This document shows positions 1 to 9,600 of a stretch of 59,351 bases of DNA, piece after piece; within the stretch, counting starts at the first letter, position 1; each line of letters begins with the position of its first letter. This DNA is from CALMFQ01 sp964495595 (GTDB lineage: Bacteria; Pseudomonadota; Gammaproteobacteria; Burkholderiales; SCOH01), in the NCBI GenBank assembly GCA_964495595.1, contig CAZBWH010000006.1:1-59351 (forward strand). Direction: 5' to 3'. The notes beneath the pieces are model-generated. The model had not been told where the DNA came from. It saw only the letters and a program-made list of their open reading frames with translations, and did no database searches. A program made the position numbers and the translations under genes.

Positions 1-114
1 CTGCAGTGGCATGGCCACGCGCAGGGCGAGATCGCCACTGGCGACGCCAATGCGTTTTTCACCGTAATCGAACGCCAGTACCGCGCCGGCGGCAGGCAAA
101 GCCAGCTCAGGCAT
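1..114 (-). CDS. ruvX: RuvX/YqgF Holliday junction resolvase-like protein (N-terminal part only)
   Basis: Only the first 38 codons lie in the window; the gene runs off the left edge. The readable start, with AFDYGEKRIGVASGD at about residues 15-29, is the RNase H-fold beta-hairpin that opens YqgF/RuvX proteins and includes their first catalytic Asp. The family is implicated in Holliday junction resolution and 16S rRNA 5'-end maturation. The ATG overlaps the 3' end of yqgE by 8 bases (ATGCCTGA), so the two are translationally coupled, which is the common yqgE-ruvX order in proteobacteria. Identification is from the N-terminus alone. Confidence 0.85.
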   Translation of the reverse strand, partial: MPELALPAAGAVLAFDYGEKRIGVASGDLALRVAMPLQ

Positions 115-667
115 GTCCGGCTTCACCGGACAGATTGCCAGGATCGATACCCAGCTGGTGCATCGCCGCATCGTAACGCAACTCGGGCGCCGTATCGAAA
201 ATGATCGCCGGATCGGCTTCGACGGTGAGCCAGGCATTCTGGGCAATTTCGCTTTCCAGCTGGCCCGCCTCCCAGCCAGCATAGCCCAGCGTTACCAGGA
301 TCCTGTCCGGGCCACGGCCTTCGCCGGCGGCAATCAGGATATCCTTCGATGTCGTCAGGCCAAACGCGTCATTCATCGCTAGGGTGGATTGCCATTCGCC
401 CAGCGGCTGGTGCAGCACAAAGCCCCGGTCGGATTGCACCGGGCCGCCGAAGAATACCGGCTGGCTGGCCATGTCATGGTCATGCAGCTCGACCCCGATC
501 TGTTCGAACAGCCCGCCCAGGGTCAGCTCGATCGGCCGGTTGACCACAATCCCCAGCGCGCCCCGCTCGTTGTGGTCGCAGATATACGTCAGCGATCGGG
601 CGAAGTATGGATCGTCCATACTGGGCATGGCGATCAGGAAATGATTGGTCAGGTTCACGTTTTGCAT
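107..667 (-). CDS. yqgE: YqgE/AlgH family protein
   Basis: This is a 186-aa cytoplasmic protein of the YqgE/AlgH (UPF0301) family, whose members are about 185 aa and have no settled biochemical role (AlgH was linked to alginate regulation in Pseudomonas). Typical family segments are visible: HFLIAMPSMDDPYFARSL near the N-terminus, CDHNERGALGIVVNRP at about residues 31-46, the PVFFGGPVQSDRGFVLH block, and LVTLGYAGWEAGQLE later. I chose the ATG at 667, giving MQNVNLTNHF, because the upstream extension to 745 overlaps the phrB leader and does not resemble the family. It is coupled to ruvX downstream. It is divergent from phrB, with 62 bases between the two starts. Confidence 0.93.
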   Translation of the reverse strand: MQNVNLTNHFLIAMPSMDDPYFARSLTYICDHNERGALGIVVNRPIELTLGGLFEQIGVELHDHDMASQPVFFGGPVQSDRGFVLHQPLGEWQSTLAMNDAFGLTTSKDILIAAGEGRGPDRILVTLGYAGWEAGQLESEIAQNAWLTVEADPAIIFDTAPELRYDAAMHQLGIDPGNLSGEAGHA

Positions 668-729
668 CGGCTCATTATTGCACAACCCGCCTGTGCTCCC
701 AACGGGCTCAGCCACACAAGGAAGACAAA

Positions 730-2199
730 TTGCCCACCTCCTCAACTGCCAAAGCCTACGGGCGCAGCCTGGTCTGGTTTCGCCGCGATTTGCGTGATTT
801 CGACCACGCTGCCTTGTTTCACGCGCTGAAGTACAGTGCTGCGGTGTACTGCGTTTTCGTGTTCGACCGCGACATTCTGGACGAGCTGGCCGATCGTACC
901 GATCGGCGGCTGGCGTTCATTCACGCCAGCGTGGCCGAATTGCAGCAGGCCCTGCAGGCGCACGGCGGCGGGCTGCTGGTGAGGCACGGCAGTGCACGGC
1001 AGCTGATTCCGGCGCTGGCTGGCGAACTGGGCGCCGAGGCGGTGTTCTGCAACCACGACTACGAACCCGCCGCCATCGCCCGCGACCAGACCGTTGCCGC
1101 CAGACTGGCCGAGCGTGGCATCAGCCTGCTGACCTACAAGGATCAGGTGATATTTGAACAGGACGAAGTGCTGACCCAGGCCGGCAAGCCGTTCTCGGTG
1201 TTCACATCCTACAAGCGCGCCTGGCTGGCCAGGCTGACAGCGTTTCACGTGAAACCTTACCCGGTTGCAAGCTATCTTGACCGGCTGGCAGCAGTCGCCG
1301 CCCTGCCGCTGCCGACGCTGGCCGAGCTGGGGTTTGCCGGTGCCAGCCTGCCGGCATTGAAGATCCTGCCCGGTATGCAGGGCGGGCGAATCTTGCTGAC
1401 AGATTTTTGCCAGCGAATCGACCGCTACCATCAGACGCGCGACTTTCCCGCCGTCAAAGGGGTTTCATACCTGTCGGTACACCTGCGCTTTGGCACTGTT
1501 TCGATCCGCGAGCTGGCGCGGCTGGCGTGGGAAGGCACGCAGCCGGATGCCGGGCCGGGCCATGCCGCGTGGCTGAACGAGCTGATCTGGCGCGATTTCT
1601 ACCAGCAAATCCTTTATCACTTTCCGCGCGTGGCCGGGCATGCCTTCAAGCCGGAATACGACGCTCTGGCGTTCGACCCGCAGCCGCAGGTGTTTGCCGC
1701 CTGGTGCGAGGGCCGCACCGGCTACCCGATCGTCGATGCCGCCATGCGCCAGTTGAACCAGTCTGGCTACATGCACAACCGGCTGCGGATGATTGCTGCG
1801 TCGTTTCTGGTAAAAGACCTGCAGCTCGACTGGCGGCTGGGTGAGCACTATTTCGCCATTCAGCTGCTGGATTTCGATCTGGCAGCCAACAACGGCGGCT
1901 GGCAATGGTCGGCCTCGACCGGCTGCGATGCCCAGCCCTACTTCCGCATTTTCAACCCGGTCACCCAGTCGCAGAAGTTTGACCCGGAAGGCCGCTTCAT
2001 CCGCCGCTACCTGCCAGAGCTGGCCCAGGTACCCGATCGCTACCTGCATGCCCCGTGGCACATGCCGCCGATGCTGCAACGGCAACTGGGCTGCGTGATT
2101 GGCGAACATTACCCGGCGCCGCTGGTCGATCATGCCCTGGCGCGCGAGCAGACGCTGCAGCGCTTTCAGCGCGCCAGAGCGGATGCAAAGCCGCTTTGA
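730..2199 (+). CDS. phrB: Deoxyribodipyrimidine photolyase (class I CPD photolyase)
   Basis: This 489-aa flavoprotein repairs UV-induced cyclobutane pyrimidine dimers using light. The N-terminal antenna domain (about 1-190) opens with SLVWFRRDLRDFDHAAL. The C-terminal FAD-binding domain contains ELIWRDFYQQILYHFP, the FAD-site helix YPIVDAAMRQLNQSGYMHNR, and the segment beginning GGWQWSASTGCDAQPYFR at about residue 389. Length matches the family (E. coli PhrB 472 aa). The start is the TTG at 730, preceded at good spacing by AAGGAAG; no ATG fits the conserved N-terminus, and the 41-codon extension upstream is not family-like. One parS-type 16-mer lies inside the gene at 1241-1256 and is read as coding sequence. 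Confidence 0.95.
   Translation: MPTSSTAKAYGRSLVWFRRDLRDFDHAALFHALKYSAAVYCVFVFDRDILDELADRTDRRLAFIHASVAELQQALQAHGGGLLVRHGSARQLIPALAGELGAEAVFCNHDYEPAAIARDQTVAARLAERGISLLTYKDQVIFEQDEVLTQAGKPFSVFTSYKRAWLARLTAFHVKPYPVASYLDRLAAVAALPLPTLAELGFAGASLPALKILPGMQGGRILLTDFCQRIDRYHQTRDFPAVKGVSYLSVHLRFGTVSIRELARLAWEGTQPDAGPGHAAWLNELIWRDFYQQILYHFPRVAGHAFKPEYDALAFDPQPQVFAAWCEGRTGYPIVDAAMRQLNQSGYMHNRLRMIAASFLVKDLQLDWRLGEHYFAIQLLDFDLAANNGGWQWSASTGCDAQPYFRIFNPVTQSQKFDPEGRFIRRYLPELAQVPDRYLHAPWHMPPMLQRQLGCVIGEHYPAPLVDHALAREQTLQRFQRARADAKPL
1241..1256. other. parS-like ParB-binding site 1 (inside phrB)
   Basis: The sequence CGTTTCACGTGAAACC has the intact 14-bp palindromic core GTTTCACGTGAAAC of the bacterial parS consensus TGTTTCACGTGAAACA, differing only at the two outermost bases. 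parS is the centromere-like site at which ParB loads for chromosome segregation. It lies within phrB codons, which is normal for parS. Three further copies occur at 14962, 26023 and 40201. Confidence 0.8.
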
Positions 2200-2273
2200 T
2201 TTGTGCCAGTCGATGGCCGGCAATTCAACAGACTGCTTTATTTTCCATTCACCCTGCCGGCTGTTGATTGCTC

Positions 2274-3539
2274 ATGAAAGCCCTGATCGTTGAACCCTCG
2301 CGTTTCTTTGCCTCGGTGCTCAGCGCCATGCTGCTGCGCCACCAGATCGAGTCCGACATCGTCACCACGGGCGAAGCCGGGCTGAATGCGCTGGGCAGCA
2401 ACAGCTACGACCTGATGTGCTTTGCCTACGCGCTGGGCGACATGAACGGCAAGGAGTTTTTCCTGCAGGCGAAAGTAAAATCGCTGGCCAATTATTTCCC
2501 GTCGTTCATGATCACCTCGGGAGTGGAAAGGCAGGATATCCAGATGGCGCTGTCGCTGGGCGTGACCGACTGTGTGCTGAAAAACGAGCTCGGCCAGCTC
2601 GAAACCGCCATTGCCGCCATCGCCAGCCAGGCCGGCAAGACCCTGCATGGCCGGGTACTGCTGGTAGAAGACAGCGACGTGATTGCCGCACACAGCCAAT
2701 CGATCCTCACCGGGCTGGGTTTGCAGGTCGATCGCTGCAAAGACGCCAACGATGCGCTGAAGCTGCTGCGCCGCCGCCAGTACGATCTGCTGATTACCGA
2801 TTTCATGCTCGAAGGCGAGCAAACCGGGCTGTGGCTGGTTCGCCGGCTGCGTGAATCGGCGATTGCCAATCAGAACATCCCGGTGCTGGCGATCTCCGGC
2901 TTCGAAGAGCCCACCCGCAAGATCGAAATCCTGCGTGCCGGCGCCAATGATTTTGTAGCCAAGCCGGTGCTGGATGAAGAACTGATCCTGCGGGTGTCCA
3001 ACCTGCTCAATACCCGGATGCTGCTGGCGCGACTGGAAAAGCAATACGAGTACATGCGTGCACTGGCGCTGCACGACCAGCTCACCGGGCTGTACAACCG
3101 TCATTACCTCGAACAGCAAATGGCCAATTTCCTGGCCGGTTGCGACCAGAAAAAGCAGGGGGTCGGCCTGATCGCACTCGACATTGATCACTTCAAACAC
3201 ATCAACGACCAGCACGGCCACGCCACTGGCGACCGGGTGCTGGAAGCCATCGCTCAGGTCATCAGCGACAGCGGCCGCAACGGCGCCATTGCTGCCCGGC
3301 TTGGTGGCGAAGAATTCATGCTGCTGCAACCGGATATCGACCTGGTGCGCGCTGCGATGCGCGCCGAAGGCATCCGCCACCGGATCGAGTCACCGCGCCC
3401 GGCCGACATCCACGTCACCGCCAGCATGGGCGTGGTGGTGCGTCAGCCGGGCGAATCGTTCGAGCACATGCTGCAACGCGCCGACCGGCTGGTGTACGCC
3501 TGCAAGGGAAAAGGGCGCAACCAGATCATGGCCGGCTGA
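2274..3539 (+). CDS. PleD-like response regulator: pseudo-receiver + receiver + GGDEF diguanylate cyclase
   Basis: This 421-aa cytoplasmic signalling protein should make c-di-GMP. Residues about 1-120 form a REC fold in which the phospho-acceptor is missing (YDLMCFAYALGDMNG, Ala where Asp is expected, and EP in place of the acidic pair). Residues about 128-245 are a complete receiver (LLVEDSD acidic pair, LLITDFML phospho-Asp, AISGF, and Lys in VAKPV). The C-terminal GGDEF domain has DQLTGLYNRHYLEQQ, DIDHFKHIND and an active-type RLGGEEF. The inhibitory RxxD I-site is not present at the usual place (RNGA instead), so product inhibition is probably weak. I use ATG 2274; a TTG two codons upstream is less likely. 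No kinase is adjacent. Its 3' end overlaps the convergent FmdE gene by 14 bases. Confidence 0.92.
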   Translation: MKALIVEPSRFFASVLSAMLLRHQIESDIVTTGEAGLNALGSNSYDLMCFAYALGDMNGKEFFLQAKVKSLANYFPSFMITSGVERQDIQMALSLGVTDCVLKNELGQLETAIAAIASQAGKTLHGRVLLVEDSDVIAAHSQSILTGLGLQVDRCKDANDALKLLRRRQYDLLITDFMLEGEQTGLWLVRRLRESAIANQNIPVLAISGFEEPTRKIEILRAGANDFVAKPVLDEELILRVSNLLNTRMLLARLEKQYEYMRALALHDQLTGLYNRHYLEQQMANFLAGCDQKKQGVGLIALDIDHFKHINDQHGHATGDRVLEAIAQVISDSGRNGAIAARLGGEEFMLLQPDIDLVRAAMRAEGIRHRIESPRPADIHVTASMGVVVRQPGESFEHMLQRADRLVYACKGKGRNQIMAG

Positions 3540-4143
3540 CCGGCCGCACCTCTACCAGACCCGGATCGTCCACCTGATCGACCAGAATCCGCAGCACCCG
3601 CTGCTGCCACAGGGCGGCAAACTGCTGGCGGACGGACGGAGTAGCGGTGTCACCCAGCGCAGCGCCCAGGCAATCGCGCAAGGCGGGGTCGGCGGGCACA
3701 CGCGACAGGTGCAGGGCGACATCGACGGCGCTGTCGTTGTCCAGACGGATAAAGCGCAGCTCCAGCGGAATGTCAGCACCAAACTGCAGCAAATCGTGGC
3801 GGGCGAACCGGCCGGCAATCCCCTTGAATCCCCCCACGCCGGCAGCGCCGGTGAGCAGGCCGACGACAGCTGCCATGACACCGGTGACGCCCTCTTCCTG
3901 GCCGGCACGGAACTGCACCGCGATCTGGCCACGCACCGGCGGGTGGTCGGGATACAGCCAGCGCAAGGCACGCACGGTGGCCAGATAGGCGCCGGCGACG
4001 GTCGGGCAGGAATGGCCAGCCAGCTTGACGGCATCCAGATAGCTGTAGTCGAGCACGCCACCCTGCGCGGCACCGAGAAACTCGGCCAGCGGGTCGGTGA
4101 CGGTCAGGCGGGGGGCTGCGGCGAAAAAATCGGGCGACGACAT
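3526..4143 (-). CDS. FmdE-family (formylmethanofuran dehydrogenase subunit E-like) protein
   Basis: This 205-aa protein carries the FmdE-type domain with its hallmark GHSCP motif at about residues 42-46, followed by AYLATVRALRWLYPD and VRGQIAVQFRAG. In archaea FmdE is associated with formylmethanofuran dehydrogenase. In bacteria, stand-alone FmdE-like proteins are uncharacterised and may bind metal or act with molybdoenzymes; no such enzyme is near this gene, so the role is unknown. ATG 4143 is preceded by GAGGAG at 7-base spacing, which decides the start over upstream in-frame codons. It is divergent from the MFS exporter gene (79 bp between starts) and convergent with the diguanylate cyclase gene. 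Confidence 0.8.
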   Translation of the reverse strand: MSSPDFFAAAPRLTVTDPLAEFLGAAQGGVLDYSYLDAVKLAGHSCPTVAGAYLATVRALRWLYPDHPPVRGQIAVQFRAGQEEGVTGVMAAVVGLLTGAAGVGGFKGIAGRFARHDLLQFGADIPLELRFIRLDNDSAVDVALHLSRVPADPALRDCLGAALGDTATPSVRQQFAALWQQRVLRILVDQVDDPGLVEVRPVSRP

Positions 4144-4222
4144 GACGGACTCCTCAGCAAAAGGAAAGAGGGCGTTATCATGCCATGTTCCTGCCTGCCT
4201 TTTTCCGGATTGCTCCTGCCCG

Positions 4223-5443
4223 ATGCCCTCTGCCGCCCCCCTGACCCGCCGCCACGAATGGCTGCTGCTGTTGACGCTGACGGTGATGAATTTCACCCAC
4301 ATCATGGATTTCATGGTGATGATGCCGCTGGGGCCGCAGTTGATGCGGTTGTTTCAGGTCAGCCCCAGCCAGTTTGCGTTACTGGTGTCGACCTACACGT
4401 TCTCGGCGGCGCTGGCTGGCTTTGTTGGCGCGTTCATCGTTGACCGCTTCGACCGGCGGCAGACCTTGCTGGTGCTGTACGCCGGCTTTGGCCTGTCAAC
4501 CCTGCTGTGTGCGGCGGCCAACAGCTACGGCAGCCTGTTGCTGGCGCGGGCGGTGGCCGGCAGTTTTGGCGGATTGATGGGCGCGACATTGATGGCGATT
4601 GTCGGGGATGTGGTGCCGGCCGAGCGGCGAGGGGCGGCGATGGGCACGGTGATGGCGGCCTTCTCGTTGTCTGCGGTGGCGGGGGTGCCGTGCGGATTGC
4701 TGCTGGCCGAACATTTCGGCTGGCAGGGGCCGTTCGTGTTTCTGGCACTGGCTTCGTTGCCGCTGCTGTGGCTGGCGCGGCGGATGGTGCCGCCGCTGCG
4801 CGGCCATCTGGTACCGCACCGGCCGCGCAATCCGTGGCAACAGATGCGTTTCATGTACAGCCAGCCGGTGCATCTGCGCGCCTTTGCGATGATGGCGAGC
4901 CTGATGTTTGCCGGCTTTTCGGTCATCCCGTTCATCAGCCCTTACATGGTGGCCAATGCCGGGCTGACCGAGGCCGACCTGAAATACATCTATCTTTGCG
5001 GCGGGCTGGCAACGCTGTTCAGTGCGCGGCTGATCGGCTGGCTGGCTGACCGGGTCGGCAAGATCCGCATGTTCATCGGCGTGTCGCTGGCCTCGCTGCC
5101 GGCCATCCTGCTGCTGACCCACTGGCAGCACGCCCCGCTGGGCGCCACGCTGGCCGTGACGACGCTGTTCATGGTGTTTGTTTCGGGGCGGATGGTGCCG
5201 GCAATGGCCATCGTCACCGGTGCGGTGGCGCCACAGCATCGCGGCAGTTTCATGAGTTTCAACAGCGCAACCCAGCAACTGGCTTCCGGTGCAGCGTCGT
5301 TCAGCGCAGGCCTGCTGATCCAGCGCGGAGCCCACGGGCAATGGGCCGGCTACGATCTGGTGGGTTACGCGGCGTGTGGTTTCACCCTGTTGTGCATCTG
5401 GCTGGCAGCCGGGCTGGCGGCGCCGCGCAGCAGCCCGCACTGA
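4223..5443 (+). CDS. MFS transporter, drug/metabolite efflux (DHA1-type)
   Basis: This 406-aa inner-membrane protein has the 12-helix layout of the major facilitator superfamily. Hydrophobic segments follow one another from about residue 12, and the loop between helices 2 and 3 carries a family-like VDRFDRRQTLLVLY. The MDFMVMMPLGPQ motif in helix 1 is typical of the AraJ/YdhP/Bcr-like proton-driven exporters. A second-half loop repeats the pattern (GWLADRVGKIRMFIG). The substrate cannot be told from sequence. The ATG at 4223 starts directly before a positively charged RRHEW and the first helix. It is followed 7 bases after the stop by a palindromic repeat that may terminate transcription. Confidence 0.9.
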   Translation: MPSAAPLTRRHEWLLLLTLTVMNFTHIMDFMVMMPLGPQLMRLFQVSPSQFALLVSTYTFSAALAGFVGAFIVDRFDRRQTLLVLYAGFGLSTLLCAAANSYGSLLLARAVAGSFGGLMGATLMAIVGDVVPAERRGAAMGTVMAAFSLSAVAGVPCGLLLAEHFGWQGPFVFLALASLPLLWLARRMVPPLRGHLVPHRPRNPWQQMRFMYSQPVHLRAFAMMASLMFAGFSVIPFISPYMVANAGLTEADLKYIYLCGGLATLFSARLIGWLADRVGKIRMFIGVSLASLPAILLLTHWQHAPLGATLAVTTLFMVFVSGRMVPAMAIVTGAVAPQHRGSFMSFNSATQQLASGAASFSAGLLIQRGAHGQWAGYDLVGYAACGFTLLCIWLAAGLAAPRSSPH

Positions 5444-5450
5444 TGGCACC

Positions 5451-5523
5451 GGCCTGCAGACCGCATCCAGATTGCCTTGCAGGCCGGCCTGCAAGGCAAT
5501 ACCAGAGCGGCGTGCAGGCCGAT
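5451..5523. repeat. REP-like palindromic intergenic repeat, copy 1
   Basis: This 73-bp element lies between convergent genes. Its centre (5471-5500) is a perfect 30-bp inverted repeat made of ATTGCCTTGCAGGCC and its complement. Outside that, GGCCTGCA at the left end pairs with TGCAGGCC at the right. It contains the family core CAATACCAGAGCGGCGTGCA, also found near 22026, 48519 and 48554. It probably folds into a long hairpin that can stop transcription from both sides. Confidence 0.8.
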
Positions 5524-5529
5524 AGACCG

Positions 5530-6096
5530 CTAGAGATCGGCAAAACCGGTAATTGCCGCCAGCCAGGACTCGAACCCGGTAAAGGCGTGGTCGCCGCCTT
5601 CAATCACAGTCTGGCGGGCGCCGGCGAGCTTGGCGATTCCTTGCCGGGCGTCCAGCACTTCGTCGCCGGTCTGGGTCAGCAACCAGTAGCGCTGCGGACG
5701 GCTGATGGACGGCACCTCCAGCTCGCGCAATTGCTGCATGTGCTGGGGGCCGAGGGTGAACGTCGTACCGGTGTACGGATTGCGCTGCTCGCCCAAGTAT
5801 TTTTGCAACAGTTCGTAAGGCCGGATCGCCGGGTTGACCAGCACTGCCCGGCAATCCAGGCGTTCAGCCAGATGCAAGGCGTAATAGCCGCCAAGCGAAC
5901 TGCCAACCAGACACAGCCGCTGGCCGGCCAGGGGGGCGAGACAGTCGCTCAGCAGCGCGGCCGCATCGGCGGGATAAGGCGGAATCTGCGGGCACAGCCA
6001 CTCGGCGCCGCGTCCCTGCTGGTTAAGGTAATCGCGCAGCAGCGTCGCCTTGTGCGATTGCGGGCTGCTGATGAAGCCGTGCAGGTAAACGATCAT
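5530..6096 (-). CDS. yqiA: YqiA/YcfP-family alpha/beta-fold esterase
   Basis: This 188-aa protein is a small alpha/beta hydrolase of the YqiA type (E. coli YqiA is 193 aa and hydrolyses short acyl esters in vitro). It begins MIVYLHGFISSPQSHKA. The nucleophile elbow is GSSLGGYYA (about residues 68-76), the probable acid is in TGDEVLD and the catalytic His is in GGDHAF near the C-terminus. The start ATG overlaps the stop of the upstream FimV-like gene by 4 bases (ATGA), so the two are coupled. A REP-like palindrome follows the stop closely. Confidence 0.9.
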   Translation of the reverse strand: MIVYLHGFISSPQSHKATLLRDYLNQQGRGAEWLCPQIPPYPADAAALLSDCLAPLAGQRLCLVGSSLGGYYALHLAERLDCRAVLVNPAIRPYELLQKYLGEQRNPYTGTTFTLGPQHMQQLRELEVPSISRPQRYWLLTQTGDEVLDARQGIAKLAGARQTVIEGGDHAFTGFESWLAAITGFADL

Positions 6097-6512
6097 GCCT
6101 GCTGCTGCAGCTGGCTGACCGTGGGCTGATACAGGCCGTTGTCCGGGTCCATCTTGCGCCCCAGCCGGGCGACCTTTTCCCACAACAGCAATTCGTTCTG
6201 CATCAGCACCGGCTGCAGATCGCGGGCAATGCGCTCGTAAGCCACCTTGTCGTTCTGCTTGCCGTAGATTTTCACCAGCGTCAGCTTGGCGTTGACGTTG
6301 GTCGGCTGCTCCAGAATGGCGGCTTCCAGAAGCTCGCGCGCCTTGCCCAGTTGATCGTAAGCCATGAACACTTCGGCCTCGGCCACCGGGTCGATCTGGC
6401 GGCTGCGGCTGCGCAGTGCCTGCTTCCTGCGCCGGCGCACCGCCAGCCACCCACCGGCTGACAGGCCGGCCAGAGCGGCCGCTGCCGCCGCGAGATATAA
6501 AGGGTCCACCAT
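6093..6512 (-). CDS. FimV-like membrane-anchored TPR protein
   Basis: This 139-aa protein has one N-terminal membrane helix (about residues 5-24, Ala/Leu/Gly-rich), a basic stop-transfer patch RRRRKQ, and a cytoplasmic helical region. The stretch DPVAEAEVFMAYDQLGKARE followed by LEAAILEQP is very close to the C-terminal TPR-like domain of the type IV pilus/twitching protein FimV. Full FimV proteins are several hundred residues with an N-terminal LysM domain, which is absent here, so this is a short relative rather than FimV itself. The ATG at 6512 has AAGGACGG upstream. It is coupled to the esterase downstream and divergent from metH. Confidence 0.7.
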   Translation of the reverse strand: MVDPLYLAAAAAALAGLSAGGWLAVRRRRKQALRSRSRQIDPVAEAEVFMAYDQLGKARELLEAAILEQPTNVNAKLTLVKIYGKQNDKVAYERIARDLQPVLMQNELLLWEKVARLGRKMDPDNGLYQPTVSQLQQQA

Positions 6513-6676
6513 GATTTGCCGTCCTTCTGTCGAGCGTTGCCGGGGTTCTGCGCTGCCACGTGGCGCGCTGCCTTCATTTAAGCCGACCGGCGCCGGGAAT
6601 GCCAATCCTGCACGATCAACGCACCATGCTAAAATTGTCAGATTTTTCTGATATTTGCCGCAACGGACCGACAACC

Positions 6677-9600
6677 ATGGCCATCGACCGCACCCAAGAA
6701 CTGCAAAACCTGCTCCAGCAACGCATCCTGATTCTGGATGGCGGCATGGGCACCATGATCCAGCGCCACAACCTGACCGAGGCCGATTATCGCGGCGAGC
6801 GCTTCAAGGATTGGCCGTCCGACCTGAAAGGCAACAACGACCTCTTGGTGCTGACCCGTCCCGATGTAATCGGCGGCATCCACCAGGCGTATCTGGATGC
6901 CGGCGCCGACATCATCGAAACCAACAGTTTCAACGCCACCAGCATTGCGATGGCGGATTACGACATGCAGTCGCTGGTGTACGAGCTGAATGTCGCCGCA
7001 GCCAGTCTGGTCAAGGATCTGTGTGTTGCGCAAAGTGCAAAAACACCGAATAAGCCGCGTTATTGCGCTGGCGTGCTCGGCCCGACCAACCGCACCTGTT
7101 CGATCAGCCCGGATGTGAACGACCCCGGCTACCGCAACGTCAGCTTCGACGAATTGGTGGTAGCGTACACCGAAGCAATCCAGGGTCTGGTTGATGGCGG
7201 TGCCGATCTGCTGCTGGTAGAAACCATTTTCGATACACTCAACGCCAAGGCCGCGTTGTTCGCCATCGACCAATTCTTCGACGATCATCAGCTGCGCCTG
7301 CCGGTGATGATCTCCGGCACCATCACCGATCAGTCCGGCCGAACCCTCACCGGCCAGACCACCGAGGCGTTCTACAACTCACTGCGCCATGCCCGCCCGC
7401 TAACTTTCGGCCTCAACTGCGCACTCGGCCCGGATTTGCTGCGCCCCTATGTGGAAGAAATGGCGCGCGTGTCGGAGACCTTTGTCTCGGTACACGCCAA
7501 CGCCGGTCTGCCGAACGCGTTCGGCGGCTACGATCTGACCCCGGCCGACATGGCGGTGCAAGTCAAGGAATGGGCCGAGTCCGGCCTGGTCAATATCGTC
7601 GGCGGCTGCTGCGGCACCACCCCTGACCACATCGCCGCAATTGCGCAGGCCGTATCGACCGTCGCCCCGCGCCCGCTGCCGCAGATCGAGCCAAAATGCC
7701 GCCTGTCGGGACTGGAGCCATTCAACATCGGTGACAGCGATCTGTTCGTCAACGTTGGTGAACGTACCAACGTCACCGGCTCCAAAGCTTTCGCCAAGCT
7801 GATTCTCAACGGCGACTACCCGACCGCGCTGGACGTGGCGCGGCAGCAGGTGGAAAACGGCGCGCAGGTGATCGACATCAATATGGACGAAGGCATGCTC
7901 GACGCCCACAAGGCGATGACCACCTTCCTCAACCTGATTGCCGCCGAGCCGGATATTTCGCGCGTGCCGATCATGATCGACAGCTCGAAATGGAGCGTGA
8001 TCGAAGCCGGCCTGAAATGTGTGCAGGGCAAAGGCATCGTCAACTCGATTTCGCTGAAAGAGGGTTACGACGAGTTCGTCAAACACGCCAAGCTGGTGCG
8101 CCGCTACGGCGCGGCAGTAATCGTGATGGCCTTCGACGAAACCGGCCAGGCCGATACCTTTGCGCGCAAGACCGACATCTGCAAACGCAGCTACGACATT
8201 CTGGTCAACGAAGTCGGCTTCCCGCCGGAAGACATCATCTTCGACCCGAACATTTTTGCTGTGGCCACCGGTATTGAAGAGCACGCCTTGTACGGCGTCG
8301 ACTTCATCAACGCCACCGGCTGGATCAAGCAGCACCTGCCGCACGCCAAGATTTCCGGCGGTGTGTCCAACGTGTCGTTCTCGTTCCGTGGCAACAACAA
8401 GGTGCGCGAAGCGATCCACGCGGTATTCCTGTATCACGCCATCAAGCAGGGCATGACCATGGGTATCGTCAACGCCGGCGCGCTGGAAGTGTACGAAGAA
8501 GTACCGGCCGAGCTGCGCGAGCGTATCGAGGATGTGGTGTTGAACCGCGCGCCGAAAGACGGCGGCGATGCGACCGAACACCTGATTGCTCTGGCGGAGA
8601 AATTCAAGGGTGACGCCACCCAGACCCAGGCCGAAGACTTGAGCTGGCGCCAGGGTACGCTGCAGGAGCGCATTACCCATGCGTTGGTAAAAGGCATCAC
8701 CACCTATATCGTCGAAGACACCGAAGAAGCACGCCGGCAGGCCGAGCGCCCGATCCACGTGATCGAAGGCCCGCTGATGAATGGCATGAACCACGTCGGC
8801 GACCTGTTCGGCGCCGGCAAGATGTTCCTGCCGCAAGTGGTCAAATCGGCACGCGTGATGAAAGCCGCAGTGGCCTATCTGGAGCCGTTCATCGAGGAAG
8901 AAAAAATCCGCCTCGGGCTGCAGGATGCGCCGGCCAAAGGCAAGATCATCATGGCTACGGTGAAGGGTGACGTGCACGATATCGGCAAAAACATCGTCGG
9001 CGTGGTGCTGCGTTGTAACAACTACCAGGTGTTCGATCTGGGCGTGATGGTGCCGTGCCAGACCATTCTCGACAAGGCGCGCGAAGTGGGTGCAGACATC
9101 ATTGGCCTGTCCGGCCTGATCACGCCGTCGCTGGAAGAAATGAGCCACGTTGCCAAGGAAATGCAGCGTCAGGGCTTCGATATCCCGCTGATGATCGGCG
9201 GCGCTACCACCTCCAAGGTGCACACTGCAGTCAAAATCGACCCCAATTATGAGGGCCCGGTGGTGTATGTGCCGGATGCGTCGCGCGCGGTAGGTGTCTG
9301 CTCCAACCTGTTGTCGGACGATCTCAAGCCGGACTTTGTCGCCAAGGTGGCGGCGGAGTACGACAATATCCGCACCATCCACGCCAGCCGCGAAAAGGCA
9401 CCGCTGCTGCCGATGCAGCAGGCCCGTGCCAACGGCTACCCGATTGCCACCGACTACCAGCCGCCGGCCCCGAAGCAGCTGGGCGTCATCAAGTTTGAAA
9501 ACTACGATCTGGCCGAAATCGCCCGCTACATCGACTGGAGCCCGTTCTTCAACGCCTGGGAAATGTTCGGCAAATACCCGCGCATCTTCGACGACGAACG

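Noticed and set aside
3184..4443. A 419-codon plus-strand frame spanning the end of the diguanylate cyclase and the FmdE gene
   Set aside because: It is out of frame with the GGDEF domain and antisense to the FmdE gene, whose ribosome-binding site and motif are good.
5560..5585. A stretch (ccaggactcgaacccggt) that looks like the T-arm end of a tRNA gene read in reverse
   Set aside because: It is coding sequence for the C-terminus of YqiA (WLAAITGF region) and no acceptor stem, D-arm or anticodon arm can be built around it.
6513..6676. Possible SAM or cobalamin riboswitch before metH
   Set aside because: The leader is only about 160 bases, shared with a divergent gene, and I could not find the conserved cobalamin box or SAM core; only a short TCAGA-TCTGA hairpin is present.
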